Positions 7,321-16,433 of a stretch of DNA of 19,256 bases are shown piece after piece. Under the pieces are notes generated by a model. The model saw nothing but the letters and a program-made list of their open reading frames with translations, made no database searches and was not told where the DNA came from. The DNA is from RGIG8597 sp045133795 (lineage in GTDB: Bacteria > Spirochaetota > GWE2-31-10). Location: NCBI GenBank assembly GCA_045133795.1, contig JBGUUT010000023.1:1-19256 (forward strand). The letters run 5' to 3'. Every line of letters begins with the position of its first letter. The stretch's first letter is position 1. The translations under genes and the position numbers were made by a program.

Positions 7321-7851
7321 ATGTCAAGAGACCTGAATTCTGTTGTGCTTGTAGGTAGACTGGTTAGAGATCCGGAAGTGCGTTACACTCCAAGCGGAAC
7401 ACCTGTTGCAAGAATCTCTATAGCAAACGGAGAAAGAATTAAGCAAAATAATGAATGGACTGATTTTACGAACTTTTTTGATGTCACAATATGGGGAAAT
7501 CAAGCTTCTAATTGTGAGAAGTATTTAAAAAAGGGAAGTCAAATCGCTGTAAGCGGTAGTTTGAGACAAAATCGTTGGACAGATCCTGCAAGTAATCAAA
7601 CTCGTTCCAGAATTGAAGTCATTGCTAATTCTATTCAATTTCTTTCACCGGCAAGCGGTCAGAATATGCAGGGCGGACAAGTTAGTTATCCACAGAATAA
7701 CAGCGGTATTGCTAATATGCCGCCGCAATCTTCAACACCTAAAAATACAGGATTCATTCCTGACCCTTGGGGAGATGCTGGAAGTCCGGTATCTTCTGAT
7801 ATGGGGGACCCTTTTGGCGGTGTTGATAATATTGACGATATACCATTTTAA
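7321..7851 (+). CDS. ssb: Single-stranded DNA-binding protein
   Basis: Protects single-stranded DNA in replication, repair and recombination, and recruits partner proteins. The OB-fold covers about residues 1-110: LNSVVLVGRLVRDPEVRYTP at 5-24, the strands around FFDVTIWG, and the YLKKGSQIAVSGSLRQNRW region. A flexible Gly/Gln/Pro/Ser linker of about 55 residues follows, then the acidic tip ending DDIPF, the conserved docking peptide for partner proteins. The ribosome site (AGGAAGG) lies inside the end of rpsF, indicating coupled expression. Confidence 0.97.
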   Translation: MSRDLNSVVLVGRLVRDPEVRYTPSGTPVARISIANGERIKQNNEWTDFTNFFDVTIWGNQASNCEKYLKKGSQIAVSGSLRQNRWTDPASNQTRSRIEVIANSIQFLSPASGQNMQGGQVSYPQNNSGIANMPPQSSTPKNTGFIPDPWGDAGSPVSSDMGDPFGGVDNIDDIPF

Positions 7852-7865
7852 TAAGGAGATATTAA

Positions 7866-8168
7866 ATGTCTGAAGAAAAAGATGAAAGAATTGATGCAAA
7901 AAATTTTGTTTCAAAAGACAAAATGGAAAATGATCAAATAAAAAACAGAAAAAAGATGTTTTTACGTAGAAAAGTATGCAGATTCTGCGTTGATAAAAAC
8001 TTAAAAATTGATTACAAAGAAGTTGATACTTTAAAAAGATTTATTACTGAAGGTGGAAAAATCATTCCTAAGAGAATGAGTGGTAATTGTTCTAAACATC
8101 AGAGAAGAATTGCAGCAGCAGTAAAAGTGGCTAGAGCGATTGCTCTTTTGCCTTATGTAAAAGCCTAA
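7866..8168 (+). CDS. rpsR: 30S ribosomal protein S18, Cys-bearing form
   Basis: S18 partners S6 on the small subunit platform. The core from about residue 36 to 96 is typical: VCRFCVDKNLKIDYKEVDTL, then KIIPKRMSG and HQRRIAAAVKVARAIALLPY. C38, C41, C75 and H78 make a C-x2-C ... C-x2-H set, as in zinc-binding versions of S18. The N-terminus has a charged extension of about 30 residues. AAGGAG lies 6 bp before the ATG, and rplI follows within 10 bp. Confidence 0.97.
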   Translation: MSEEKDERIDAKNFVSKDKMENDQIKNRKKMFLRRKVCRFCVDKNLKIDYKEVDTLKRFITEGGKIIPKRMSGNCSKHQRRIAAAVKVARAIALLPYVKA

Positions 8169-8178
8169 GGAGTAAGTA

Positions 8179-8733
8179 ATGAGCGTAACAAAAGTTATAC
8201 TTGTAAAAGATGTATATAACCTTGGAGAAGAAGGTGATATAAGAGACGTAAAAAGAGGGTATGCCAGAAACTACTTGATTCCTCAAGGATTTGCAGTAGA
8301 TTATACTCTTCAAAACAGAAATACTTTAGCTAAAAGAAGTGCTGCTATTGAGCAGAAAAAACTTCAGAAAAAAGAAAATGCAGGTGCATTAAAAGCTAAA
8401 TTGGAAGCAGAAGAAATTTTAGTAAAAATTCCTGCAGGAGAAAAAGGAAGATTGTATGGTACAGTTACAACTTCTCAAATTGTAGAAGAATTAGCAGCTA
8501 AAAATTACGAAATCGACAAAAGAAATGTTGAAATTAGTGACCATATCAAAGTTGCTGGTAAATATAAAATTTCTGTTCACTTGTACCAAGATATTTATGC
8601 AGAAATTCCTTTGACAGTTGAAGGACTTGTTGAAGAAAAGAAAAATGAAGGAAAAAGACCTTCTAGAAAGAAAAAAGAAGAAACAGCTGAAGTTGTAGCA
8701 GAAAATACAGCCTCTACTGTTGATACAGAATAA
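8179..8733 (+). CDS. rplI: 50S ribosomal protein L9 with charged C-terminal tail
   Basis: L9 binds 23S rRNA near the L1 stalk and supports frame maintenance. The N-terminal domain has the family signature around LGEEGDIRDVKRGYARNYLI (residues 15-34), then the long helix (about 40-75) and the C-terminal RNA-binding domain (about 80-150). At 184 residues it is longer than the usual ~150 because of a Lys/Glu-rich tail (about 152-184, including KRPSRKKKEE). All nine arginines use AGA. AAGGAG precedes the ATG. The operon ends at a terminator 18 bp after the stop. Confidence 0.96.
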   Translation: MSVTKVILVKDVYNLGEEGDIRDVKRGYARNYLIPQGFAVDYTLQNRNTLAKRSAAIEQKKLQKKENAGALKAKLEAEEILVKIPAGEKGRLYGTVTTSQIVEELAAKNYEIDKRNVEISDHIKVAGKYKISVHLYQDIYAEIPLTVEGLVEEKKNEGKRPSRKKKEETAEVVAENTASTVDTE

Positions 8734-8750
8734 TCATATTATTTATATGA

Positions 8751-8801
8751 AAAAACTGACAGCTATGGCGAGATATTGTCACAGTTCGTCAGTTTTTTTT
8801 T
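8751..8801 (+). terminator. Terminator after rplI
   Basis: AAAAACTGAC (8751-8760) pairs perfectly with GTCAGTTTTT (8788-8797), and the T run continues to 8801. The loop is long (27 nt) and contains TGTCA (8777-8781), which could pair instead with TGACA at 8757-8761. This leaves room for partial read-through into dnaB, for which I see no clear promoter in the 50 bp gap. Confidence 0.75.
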
Positions 8802-8850
8802 ATCTAAATAAAAAATCATACATACCTTTTGAAATTTACTTGGGATAAAT

Positions 8851-10227
8851 ATGGAAACAACAAAATCTCACACAGCCAAAGTCGTTCCTTCAAACCTGGA
8901 CGCAGAAAAATATGTTTTAGCCTCATTGCTTTTATATAATGAAGTTTTCGACAATTTAGAAGAAGTTAAATTGGATGCCGAAGATTTTTTTGATATTCGT
9001 AATCAATGTATTTTTAAGGCCATGCGTGAATTAAAATCTGAGAATTTACCGTTAGAATTAGTTTCAATTACGGAAAAAATGCGTGTTAATAAAACATTAG
9101 ACAGTGCAGGCGGTGCCGAATATTTATCTCTTCTACTTGACGTACAGCCGACAAGTGCCTTTGCCGTATACTATGCCAAAGTCGTAAAAGATAAATCTAC
9201 ACTTCGAAAATTAATTTCCATTTCCAGTGAAATTTTAAATGAAAGTTACAGCAATCCGGAAAATATAAAAGAATTAGTAGACTGTGCCGAGAAAAAGATT
9301 CTCGATATCAACGATGATGTTTTTTCAACAAAATTATTTGCCGTAAAAGATGTTGTACGAGAAGCCATAAAATATGCTGTCGACCAAAGCAAGCATAACG
9401 GAGAAATATCCGGTATTCCTTCCGGATATTATGATTTGGATGACATGACCGATGGTTTTCACGATTCTGAATTAATTATAATTGCAGCTCGACCGTCTGT
9501 CGGAAAAACAGCTTTCGCCTTGAATATTTTAAATAATATGGCTTTACGCCATGGTAAAAAAATTGGTTTTTTCAGTTGCGAAATGCCCAAACTTCAACTT
9601 ATGCTCAGAATGCTTTGTAGTGAAGCTGAAGTCGATCAACAACGACTAAAAAAAGGTACATTACCGCAACAAGCTTTGGGGCAACTGGCAGAAGTTGCCG
9701 ATCATTTTTATAAATCTACAATAATTTTTGATGATACTCCAAATATTCCAATTATGGAATTACGTAGTAAAGCCAGAAAGATGAAGCGTGAATTCGGAGT
9801 TGAATGTATCATGATAGATTATCTCGGTTTAGTATCAGTTGGTGAAGAAATGGCACAGTTACCTCGTCACGAGCAGGTTGCGTTTGTTTCAAAATCATTA
9901 AAATCATTAGCCCGTGAACTTGAAATTCCAATAATCGCTTTAGCTCAGCTTAACCGTCTTGTTGAATCTCGCGGTGATGACGGTGTTCCTAGAATGTCAG
10001 ATTTAAAAGATTCCGGTTCTATTGAGCAAGATGCGGATTTAATTATGTTTATTCACAGAAAACAATCACAATTAACAGAAAATGACGGTCCAAGTAAATT
10101 TGATATGAGAAAAATTATAGTTGGTAAAAACCGAAACGGTCCAATCGGAGATGTTGATTTTATATTCTTAAATCAATTCACTAAATTTGCTTTAAAAGAC
10201 AAAACCAGCAGCGAGCATTTTGAATAA
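8851..10227 (+). CDS. dnaB: Replicative DNA helicase DnaB
   Basis: Hexameric 5'-3' helicase of the replication fork. The N-terminal domain (about 10-110) begins VVPSNLDAEKYVLASLLL. The RecA-like domain begins near 190 with SGIPSGYYDLDDMTDGF, followed by Walker A ARPSVGKT (K219), FFSCEMPKLQL, and Walker B CIMIDYLGLVS. Further on come ALAQLNR, DLKDSGSIEQDAD and KNRNGPIGDV near the end. The length (458) is normal for the family and no intein is present. The ribosome site is weak (GGGAT), but the start fits the family alignment. sppA follows after 16 bp, so dnaB heads a likely dnaB-sppA-pyrDKC transcript. Confidence 0.97.
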   Translation: METTKSHTAKVVPSNLDAEKYVLASLLLYNEVFDNLEEVKLDAEDFFDIRNQCIFKAMRELKSENLPLELVSITEKMRVNKTLDSAGGAEYLSLLLDVQPTSAFAVYYAKVVKDKSTLRKLISISSEILNESYSNPENIKELVDCAEKKILDINDDVFSTKLFAVKDVVREAIKYAVDQSKHNGEISGIPSGYYDLDDMTDGFHDSELIIIAARPSVGKTAFALNILNNMALRHGKKIGFFSCEMPKLQLMLRMLCSEAEVDQQRLKKGTLPQQALGQLAEVADHFYKSTIIFDDTPNIPIMELRSKARKMKREFGVECIMIDYLGLVSVGEEMAQLPRHEQVAFVSKSLKSLARELEIPIIALAQLNRLVESRGDDGVPRMSDLKDSGSIEQDADLIMFIHRKQSQLTENDGPSKFDMRKIIVGKNRNGPIGDVDFIFLNQFTKFALKDKTSSEHFE

Positions 10228-10243
10228 ATAGGAGAGAAGCTAT

Positions 10244-11974
10244 ATGAAAAACTTTTTTAAATCATTCTTTATTTTCTTTTCCGGAATGATGTTCAGTGGT
10301 TTTTTATTATTTTTTATAGTAATCAGCTTTGCACTTACTTTTCAACCACAATCTAATACCGATTTACAAAAAGATTCTTTTCTGGTTTTAGATTATGCAG
10401 GAAATATAATTGAAAAGCCACAAGAAGTCTCTTTACTCATTCCAAACTCTAAAATCAGATTAAAAGATATTACCAACGCCATTGATAAAGCTCGTTTTGA
10501 TAACAAAATTAAGTTTATTTTAATTGATGGTGATTTAACTAAATATCCGATGAACTATGTTTATGAAATAGAACAAAAACTGCAATTATTCAAAAAATCC
10601 GGAAAAAAAGTTTATGCTTGGTTTTCAAATTCCGGGGGAAGTGCTTATACATTGTGTTCATCTGCAAACAAAATCGCCATGCCAAATACTAATGCAGCCT
10701 CTTTAAATATCGGAGGTTACAGTATGACAGTTCCTTACAGTAAAAATTTATTTGATAAAGCCGGAATTACATTTAATGTTATACATATGGGAGATTTCAA
10801 AGGAAGCGGCGAAAATTATACCAGAAACACAATCAGCGAACAACTTGAAACACAATATAGACTTGTTTTTGATGATATTTATAACTCTAAAATCGAAATG
10901 ATTGCAAAAAATCGAAATCTTGATATTGCTGTACTTGATTCTTTGATTGCCGCTAATAAAACACGATTTATGATACCGGATGAAGCAATTAATTACGGTC
11001 TTGTTGATTGCAAAATGAGTCGTGAAGAGTTTATATCTGAAATCTCTGCCGGAAAAAAATTAAATGAAATTTCATTAGAATCATATATTCCGCTTTTAAC
11101 AGATAACGCAATTTCATCAAATAAAATTGCAGTTGTTTATGTTGACGGCCAGATTATAAACGGAGAATCAGCAGAAAATTATAACGGTGAAAGTTTCATA
11201 GGAGAAAAAAGTTTCACTAAAGACATTGAAAAAATCAAAAATGACACTAATATACGCGGTGTTATTTTACGAATTAATTCTCCGGGCGGAAGTGCATTAG
11301 CCAGTGAAATCATGTATCAAAAATTAATGGAATTGAAGAAACATAAGCCTATTTATGTTTCAATGGGGGCATATGCTGCATCCGGTGGATATTACCTTAG
11401 TTTGCCTGCAAATAAAATTTTTGCATCCCCTTTTTCCATCACCGGTTCAGTAGGTGTAGTGTCAATGTTTATGAATATTGAAAAACTAAGCGGAAAGCTG
11501 GGAGTCAATTTTAATACCATCAAAAAATATTCAATGGATGATATTTTTTCTTTCGCTAAAGAACCTAATACCGATGAATTAGAACTAATTAAACGTTCTT
11601 CAAAAATGATTTATGACGAATTTACATCTCATGTAATCGAAAATCGTGAAATTGATTCTACAATTATTCCTCAAGTTGCTGAAGGAAGAATTTGGTCTGG
11701 GAATCAAGCTGTAAAAAATATAAACTTCGCTGATGAAATAGGTTCTTTGGATAATGCTATTGAAACAATGATTAATCATCTAAAAATAAGCGATGTTAAA
11801 ATTGAAGAATATCCGCGACCTGCTGACGTTTTTGAAAAATTAAAATCTTTGATAAATACATCAGTTTCCAAAAAATCAATTTTAGAACAATTGGGAATTA
11901 ATAAATTTTATTATGAAAATATGAATCGTCCTTTATTATATACACCAAAATATTATGAAGATTCAAAACATTAA
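10244..11974 (+). CDS. sppA: Signal peptide peptidase SppA, long double-domain type
   Basis: Membrane-anchored serine protease of the ClpP/crotonase fold that degrades cleaved signal peptides. The N-terminal anchor helix is about residues 10-33. The protein has two related halves, as in the E. coli 67K enzyme. K186 in GDFKGSGENYTR sits where the E. coli catalytic lysine lies, and S380 in MGAYAASGGYY is the nucleophile. SPGGSA (346-351) and SPFSITGSVGVV flank the active site of the C-terminal half. The length (576) is near that of the E. coli form (618). AGGAGAG lies before the ATG. It stands between dnaB and the pyr genes; no functional link to them is evident. Confidence 0.95.
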   Translation: MKNFFKSFFIFFSGMMFSGFLLFFIVISFALTFQPQSNTDLQKDSFLVLDYAGNIIEKPQEVSLLIPNSKIRLKDITNAIDKARFDNKIKFILIDGDLTKYPMNYVYEIEQKLQLFKKSGKKVYAWFSNSGGSAYTLCSSANKIAMPNTNAASLNIGGYSMTVPYSKNLFDKAGITFNVIHMGDFKGSGENYTRNTISEQLETQYRLVFDDIYNSKIEMIAKNRNLDIAVLDSLIAANKTRFMIPDEAINYGLVDCKMSREEFISEISAGKKLNEISLESYIPLLTDNAISSNKIAVVYVDGQIINGESAENYNGESFIGEKSFTKDIEKIKNDTNIRGVILRINSPGGSALASEIMYQKLMELKKHKPIYVSMGAYAASGGYYLSLPANKIFASPFSITGSVGVVSMFMNIEKLSGKLGVNFNTIKKYSMDDIFSFAKEPNTDELELIKRSSKMIYDEFTSHVIENREIDSTIIPQVAEGRIWSGNQAVKNINFADEIGSLDNAIETMINHLKISDVKIEEYPRPADVFEKLKSLINTSVSKKSILEQLGINKFYYENMNRPLLYTPKYYEDSKH

Positions 11975-11994
11975 AACATAATCAAGGAGTATTT

Positions 11995-12903
11995 ATGGCA
12001 ATAAAATTTGGAACAGTTAACTTTCCACGTAACGGAGTATTAGCTTCCGGTATATTAGGTGTTACCGGATGTTCTATGGCAAATGTAGCAAATAACGGAG
12101 CCGGCGGAATCACCTGTAAATCTATCTCAAAAAAAGAACGCAACGGTCATCCAACACCGGTTGCACAAGTTTACGAACACGGTCTACTAAACGCTGTAGG
12201 TCTTTCTTCAACAGGTATTGAAAACTCAAATAAAGAATTAAAATATTTACGTCAAAACAGCGATGCCGTTGTTATAGCTTCCGTTTTCGGTGCAACTCCG
12301 GAAGAATTCAGAGATACTGCTATCATGTTAGATGAAGAAAGTGTTGATATTATTGAATTAAATATTTCTTGTCCCAACGTTGCCGATGAATTCGGTTTAG
12401 CTTTCAGTGCAACTCCGGAAACTGCGGCATCAGTAGTAAAAGCAGTTCGTCCGGCAGTAAAAAAGCCTATACTTGTAAAATTATCTCCGAACTTTCCTAA
12501 TATCGGCCGAATCGCAAAAAGTTGTGAGGATGCCGGAGCTGACGGTATTACTGCAATTAATACTGTCGGTCCGGGCATGTTAATTGATATTCATACATAT
12601 CAACCAAAATTAAGTAATAAATGCGGCGGTGTCAGCGGTCCTGCAATTTTACCGATTGCAATTCGCTGTATTTATGACATTTATAAAAATGTGAATATTC
12701 CAATATTAGGAATGGGTGGAATTACAACTACAGAAGATGCAATTCAAATGATTGCCGCCGGAGCCAGAATCTACGGAGTAGGTACGGGCGTTATAATCGA
12801 AGGTAAAGAAATTTTTAAAAAGATTAATGACGGAATTGATGCGTATTTGTCTGACAAGAAAATGAGTTACGATGATTTAGTCGGTATTGCTCACAAACAA
12901 TAA
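11995..12903 (+). CDS. pyrD: Dihydroorotate dehydrogenase, class 1B catalytic subunit
   Basis: FMN enzyme oxidising dihydroorotate to orotate, the fourth step of UMP synthesis. The TIM-barrel sequence shows ASGILGVTG near the N-terminus, GGITCKSI with the FMN-contact lysine, HGLLNAVGLSSTGI, the catalytic loop ELNISCPN with C126 as the active-site base, KLSPNF, and the phosphate-binding ILGMGGI and GVGTGVI near the end. A cysteine base rather than serine, and the adjacent pyrK gene, both indicate class 1B, which uses NAD through PyrK. AAGGAG precedes the ATG; pyrK follows after 10 bp. Confidence 0.96.
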   Translation: MAIKFGTVNFPRNGVLASGILGVTGCSMANVANNGAGGITCKSISKKERNGHPTPVAQVYEHGLLNAVGLSSTGIENSNKELKYLRQNSDAVVIASVFGATPEEFRDTAIMLDEESVDIIELNISCPNVADEFGLAFSATPETAASVVKAVRPAVKKPILVKLSPNFPNIGRIAKSCEDAGADGITAINTVGPGMLIDIHTYQPKLSNKCGGVSGPAILPIAIRCIYDIYKNVNIPILGMGGITTTEDAIQMIAAGARIYGVGTGVIIEGKEIFKKINDGIDAYLSDKKMSYDDLVGIAHKQ

Positions 12904-12913
12904 GGAGATAATC

Positions 12914-13759
12914 ATGAATAAGCAATTGATTGAAAAAACATATCCAATTATCAAAATTGAGGACCACAATACTGATAATCAACAAAAAACATTTTTCTTT
13001 AATATTGAAGAAGATATTAAAACAAATAAAATCAATGTTCTTCCCGGACAATTTTATATGTTACGAACAAAACTAGGTCAGAAACCAATTTCCGTTTCTC
13101 ATTTTGACGGAAAAGTTATCGGTTTTACTGTATTAAAACGCGGTAATGTAACAGCTGACCTTATTGATAATGCTCAAATAGGAACTTATGTTGGATTAAC
13201 CGGTCCTTTGGGAAATACTTTTGACATCAGTGCAAATGATGAAAATATATTAATTATAGGCGGTGGTGTCGGAATTGCTCCAGTTTATAATTTAACAAAA
13301 TATGTACTTGAAAAAACTGATATAAAAGCAACAGCTCTGTTAGGAGCAAGAACTAATTCTCTATCTGCATTTGCACAAGATTTACCACGTAAAACAGAAC
13401 GTTTTGAATCTCGTTTTTATACTGATGACAATACCGGCGAAATTCAAGGTTTTGTTACAAAAGATTTAGAAGAGATTTTCTCTAAACAAAAGTTTACCAG
13501 TGTTTATATGTGCGGTCCGGAAAAAATGATGGTAATAGCAGCCGAACAAATACGTAAATTACAACCGGAGATAAGAATTAGAATTTCAATGGAACGCTAT
13601 ATGAAATGCGGAATAGGTTTATGCGGCTCTTGCGTTCTTGATGATATCGGACTACGTGTTTGTGCCGATGGTCCGGTTTTTGATTATAACGTATTAGTAA
13701 AATCAAAAGAATTCGGAAAATATCACCGCGACTCTCACGGTGTAATTCATTCATTCTAG
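12914..13759 (+). CDS. pyrK: Dihydroorotate dehydrogenase electron-transfer subunit
   Basis: Iron-sulphur flavoprotein that passes electrons from PyrD's FMN to NAD. The FAD-binding barrel comes first (GQFYML at 45-50 and KPISVSHF at 57-64), then the NAD-binding half with GGGVGIAPVY (116-125) and YMCGPEKMM (198-206). The C-terminal 2Fe-2S cluster ligands C232, C237, C240 and C250 follow the pattern C-x4-C-x2-C-x9-C. I use ATG 12914, with AAGGAG just upstream. An upstream TTG at 12887 lies inside pyrD and has no ribosome site. pyrC starts 8 bp after the stop. Confidence 0.95.
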   Translation: MNKQLIEKTYPIIKIEDHNTDNQQKTFFFNIEEDIKTNKINVLPGQFYMLRTKLGQKPISVSHFDGKVIGFTVLKRGNVTADLIDNAQIGTYVGLTGPLGNTFDISANDENILIIGGGVGIAPVYNLTKYVLEKTDIKATALLGARTNSLSAFAQDLPRKTERFESRFYTDDNTGEIQGFVTKDLEEIFSKQKFTSVYMCGPEKMMVIAAEQIRKLQPEIRIRISMERYMKCGIGLCGSCVLDDIGLRVCADGPVFDYNVLVKSKEFGKYHRDSHGVIHSF

Positions 13760-13767
13760 GAGTACCG

Positions 13768-15024
13768 ATGAAAACTCTAATTACTAATATAAACGCATTT
13801 ATTAACGGTAATTTCATTGATACAAAAATATTGATTGATAATGACAAAATTGTCGAAGTTTCTCCGGCAATTACCGCTGATTCAGAAACAAAAGTTTTTG
13901 ACGGACAAAATGCTTATGTTTCTTACGGTTTTATAGATCCGCATGTTCATTTCAGAACTCCCGGTGCGGAGATTAAAGAGGACTGGAAAAGCGGAAGCAG
14001 TGCTGCATTGGCAGGAGGTTTTACTTTCGTACTCGATATGCCCAACAACTCTCCAGCTGCAATAGATTTTAATATACTACAGAAAAAAAATGAAATCGCC
14101 CAAAAAAACAGTTTAGTTAATTTCGGCTTTTATTTAGGTCTTACGGAAGACAACTGCAACCAATTAACAGATATTCTCAATAATTGTCAAAATGCGGCAA
14201 TTCCGGTTCTCGGAATAAAAGTTTTTTTAGGTGCCTCTACTGGTTCTTTATTAGTTAAAAATCTTGATGCAGTAGAAAAGGCATTTGCTACCGGTTTGCC
14301 TGTTCTTTTTCATGGAGAAGAAAATTCCTTACTGAAAGATTTACCTTTTACAACACTTGAACAACACGAAGCAAATCGTCCTACAATAGCCGAAAGTGAA
14401 GCTATACGTAAAATCAAAAAAGCTGCGGAAAAATATAAAGAAAAAGCTAAGATTTATATTTGTCATTTATCATCTAAAGATGGGCTGGATGAAGCTTTAA
14501 AAATGCGTGATGAAGGTTTTAATATCTATTTAGAAGCGACACCTCATCATTTAGTTTTAAATTTGGAATCTCTCGAATCTTCAGCTATTGCAAAAATAAA
14601 TCCGCCGATTCGTCACGCTAAAGACACTTCTGCATTGCAAAATGCTCTAAAAGATAATCAAATTGACTGTATCGGTACTGACCATGCTCCGCATTTATTA
14701 GAAGAAAAAAAATCAGATAATCCGCCGTCAGGCTTTCCGGGACTTGAGACTGCTTTTTTTGCCCTAAATAAACTTGTTTCAAACAATGTTGTTACATTAG
14801 AAGAAGTAATTGACAAACTTACAAGTGCTTATAAAATTTTTAACATAAAGTCACATGGAAATATAGAAGTAGGTAACTACGCCAATCTTGTTTTGTTGCA
14901 AAAGAAATCAACTACTTTTAACGCTGAAAATGCCAAAACAAAAGCTAAGTTTTCTCCATTTAATAAAATTACATCTGATATTTCCATTGAGCATGTTTTT
15001 GTCAACGGAAAACAACTTTATTAA
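13768..15024 (+). CDS. pyrC: Dihydroorotase, class I
   Basis: Zinc amidohydrolase interconverting carbamoyl aspartate and dihydroorotate, the third step of UMP synthesis and the reaction just before PyrD/PyrK. The metal-binding set is complete: H59 and H61 in DPHVHFRTPG, K151 (expected to be carbamylated) in GIKVFLGASTG, H182 in FHGEE, H233 in ICHLSSKDG and D305 in GTDHAPH. EATPHHL around residue 256 is also characteristic. The length (418) is typical. AGGAG precedes the ATG. It is the last gene of the row, followed by a bidirectional terminator. A related amidohydrolase such as allantoinase is less likely given the pyrDK context. Confidence 0.95.
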   Translation: MKTLITNINAFINGNFIDTKILIDNDKIVEVSPAITADSETKVFDGQNAYVSYGFIDPHVHFRTPGAEIKEDWKSGSSAALAGGFTFVLDMPNNSPAAIDFNILQKKNEIAQKNSLVNFGFYLGLTEDNCNQLTDILNNCQNAAIPVLGIKVFLGASTGSLLVKNLDAVEKAFATGLPVLFHGEENSLLKDLPFTTLEQHEANRPTIAESEAIRKIKKAAEKYKEKAKIYICHLSSKDGLDEALKMRDEGFNIYLEATPHHLVLNLESLESSAIAKINPPIRHAKDTSALQNALKDNQIDCIGTDHAPHLLEEKKSDNPPSGFPGLETAFFALNKLVSNNVVTLEEVIDKLTSAYKIFNIKSHGNIEVGNYANLVLLQKKSTTFNAENAKTKAKFSPFNKITSDISIEHVFVNGKQLY

Positions 15025-15034
15025 AAATAAGTTA

Positions 15035-15080
15035 TAAAAAAATTGAAATGTCCTAAATAATTTGCTTTTAGGACATTTTG
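15035..15080. terminator. Bidirectional terminator between pyrC and the hydrolase gene
   Basis: AAATGTCCTAAA (15046-15057) and TTTAGGACATTT (15067-15078) form a perfect 12-bp stem with a 9-nt loop. T residues follow on the plus side, and an A run at 15036-15042 gives a U tract on the minus strand. It serves the two converging genes. Confidence 0.85.
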
Positions 15081-15087
15081 ACCTAAT

Positions 15088-16224
15088 TTAATATCCCTTA
15101 AAATAATTAAAATTTAGATTCTTTGTTTTGTTCTGTATTTGCTCTTTAAAATTATTTTTTCCGATATCCCAAAATGCTCTTATTGCCTGAAATAAAAACT
15201 TTTTGTCTTCATTATTCATACTTATTAATGCTTGAATAGTTTTAAATGTGGCATTTTTTTCAAAATCACTTAAAGTTTCAATTTCTCCTGCTGATAAAAC
15301 TTCAAACAACACATCTACAAAATGCATTCTTTGTGAGTTATCCATATTTGCTAACCAATTTTTCAATGTTTTATCTAGAAAACGACTGCTTTCACTTAAT
15401 AATGTTCTGGTAAAAGATTTTCCCATAAGTTGCCATGAAAATACATCATGTTGAAATAAACCTTTCGCTGTACTGTAAACTACAATATGCGGTTCTTCAT
15501 GTTCTAAAAGCATTCCGACAACAGATGTCTGAGGAACAAAAGTCGTAACTTTATTTAATATTTCTTGATATAACGGATTTTTTATCATTGATTCATTAAA
15601 TCCGGGCCCATCATTATTATAAACTGCAATAATTTTTTCCTTAAACTTTTTTAAACAAAAAGTTGCTGAATATACTGCTAAATTACCGCCTTTAGAATGC
15701 CCGCCGATACGTATTTTTCCTAAACATTTTGCATAAAGTGAAAGTACATAATCTAAATATTTTACAGACTCTTCTTGTGACGGAACAGGATTTATAAAAC
15801 ACATATTAAAATCTTCTTTCCAGCCGACTAACGTATCATCTGTTCCGCGAAAAGCAATGAAAAGCCCGTCATTTAACTCAAATGTTAATGCTGAAAATTG
15901 TTCCTGTCTTTCTTTATCAATATGATTCACATAACACGACAATTTTAACTCACCGAAACGAATGCTCTCTGCGGCAAGTTTTAATAATGTAATAATGTCT
16001 TTAGGCAATAGAGAGCCTAAAACAATATTTTCTTCATTATGAGCTGTAAAAAATAGAGTAGCTGCATCTCTCAAAGTAACTACATTTTTGTTATTATCAG
16101 GAACGATTTTGTCAAAATCAATATATGCTAATTGAGATAAAATTAAATTATCAATCTCATTAAAGTCCGATGAAGAAAAATCTAAATCGCCACGCCATTT
16201 TATATAATCAAGGATATTTGCCAT
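15088..16224 (-). CDS. DUF2974 (Mbeg1-like) alpha/beta-hydrolase protein
   Basis: Lipase-like alpha/beta hydrolase with no signal peptide or membrane helix, so probably cytoplasmic. The substrate is unknown. A strand with FIAFRGTDDTLVGWKEDF (122-139) is followed by the nucleophile elbow IGGHSKGGNLA, with S177. The candidate acid D205 lies in NNDGPGFN and the candidate histidine H259 in FQHDVFSW, both conserved in this family. About 100 residues of helical C-terminus follow. The N-terminal segment (SQLAYIDFDKIVP) is also typical. AAGGG lies upstream of the ATG at 16224. It is a lone gene, convergent with pyrC. Confidence 0.85.
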   Translation of the reverse strand: MANILDYIKWRGDLDFSSSDFNEIDNLILSQLAYIDFDKIVPDNNKNVVTLRDAATLFFTAHNEENIVLGSLLPKDIITLLKLAAESIRFGELKLSCYVNHIDKERQEQFSALTFELNDGLFIAFRGTDDTLVGWKEDFNMCFINPVPSQEESVKYLDYVLSLYAKCLGKIRIGGHSKGGNLAVYSATFCLKKFKEKIIAVYNNDGPGFNESMIKNPLYQEILNKVTTFVPQTSVVGMLLEHEEPHIVVYSTAKGLFQHDVFSWQLMGKSFTRTLLSESSRFLDKTLKNWLANMDNSQRMHFVDVLFEVLSAGEIETLSDFEKNATFKTIQALISMNNEDKKFLFQAIRAFWDIGKNNFKEQIQNKTKNLNFNYFKGY

Positions 16225-16433
16225 TCATTTCCCTTATTGTCAAAATAAATATTTAATACAAAAAATTATATAAAATTATTTATATGCAAAAAATTAAATT
16301 TCTCCTATTAACAAATTATTAAATAAAGGACTTTTTTTAAGTAAAAAAATATTCTAATAATGAATTACCTTTGTTTTTTTATAAGTAAAGCTATAACTTT
16401 ATAGTTGAGGAAATATAATACAAAGGTTTATAT
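16225..16433. promoter_or_regulatory. Divergent AT-rich intergenic region with inverted repeats
   Basis: This gap lies between the minus-strand hydrolase and the plus-strand small protein. A TATAAT at 16414-16419 is a good -10 box for the plus gene, but its -35 is poor. The -35 area holds CTATAA-CT-TTATAG (16391-16404). A wider inverted pair, ACCTTTG (16367-16373) and CAAAGGT (16421-16427), flanks the promoter. These could bind a regulator. On the minus strand a TATAAT at 16265-16270 may serve the hydrolase gene. Confidence 0.35.

Noticed and set aside
12252..12578. 108-codon minus-strand frame within pyrD
   Set aside because: It mirrors pyrD codon bias and has no independent coding evidence.
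13578..13847. 89-codon minus-strand frame across pyrK and pyrC
   Set aside because: It covers the conserved iron-sulphur segment of pyrK on the opposite strand and shows no motif of its own.
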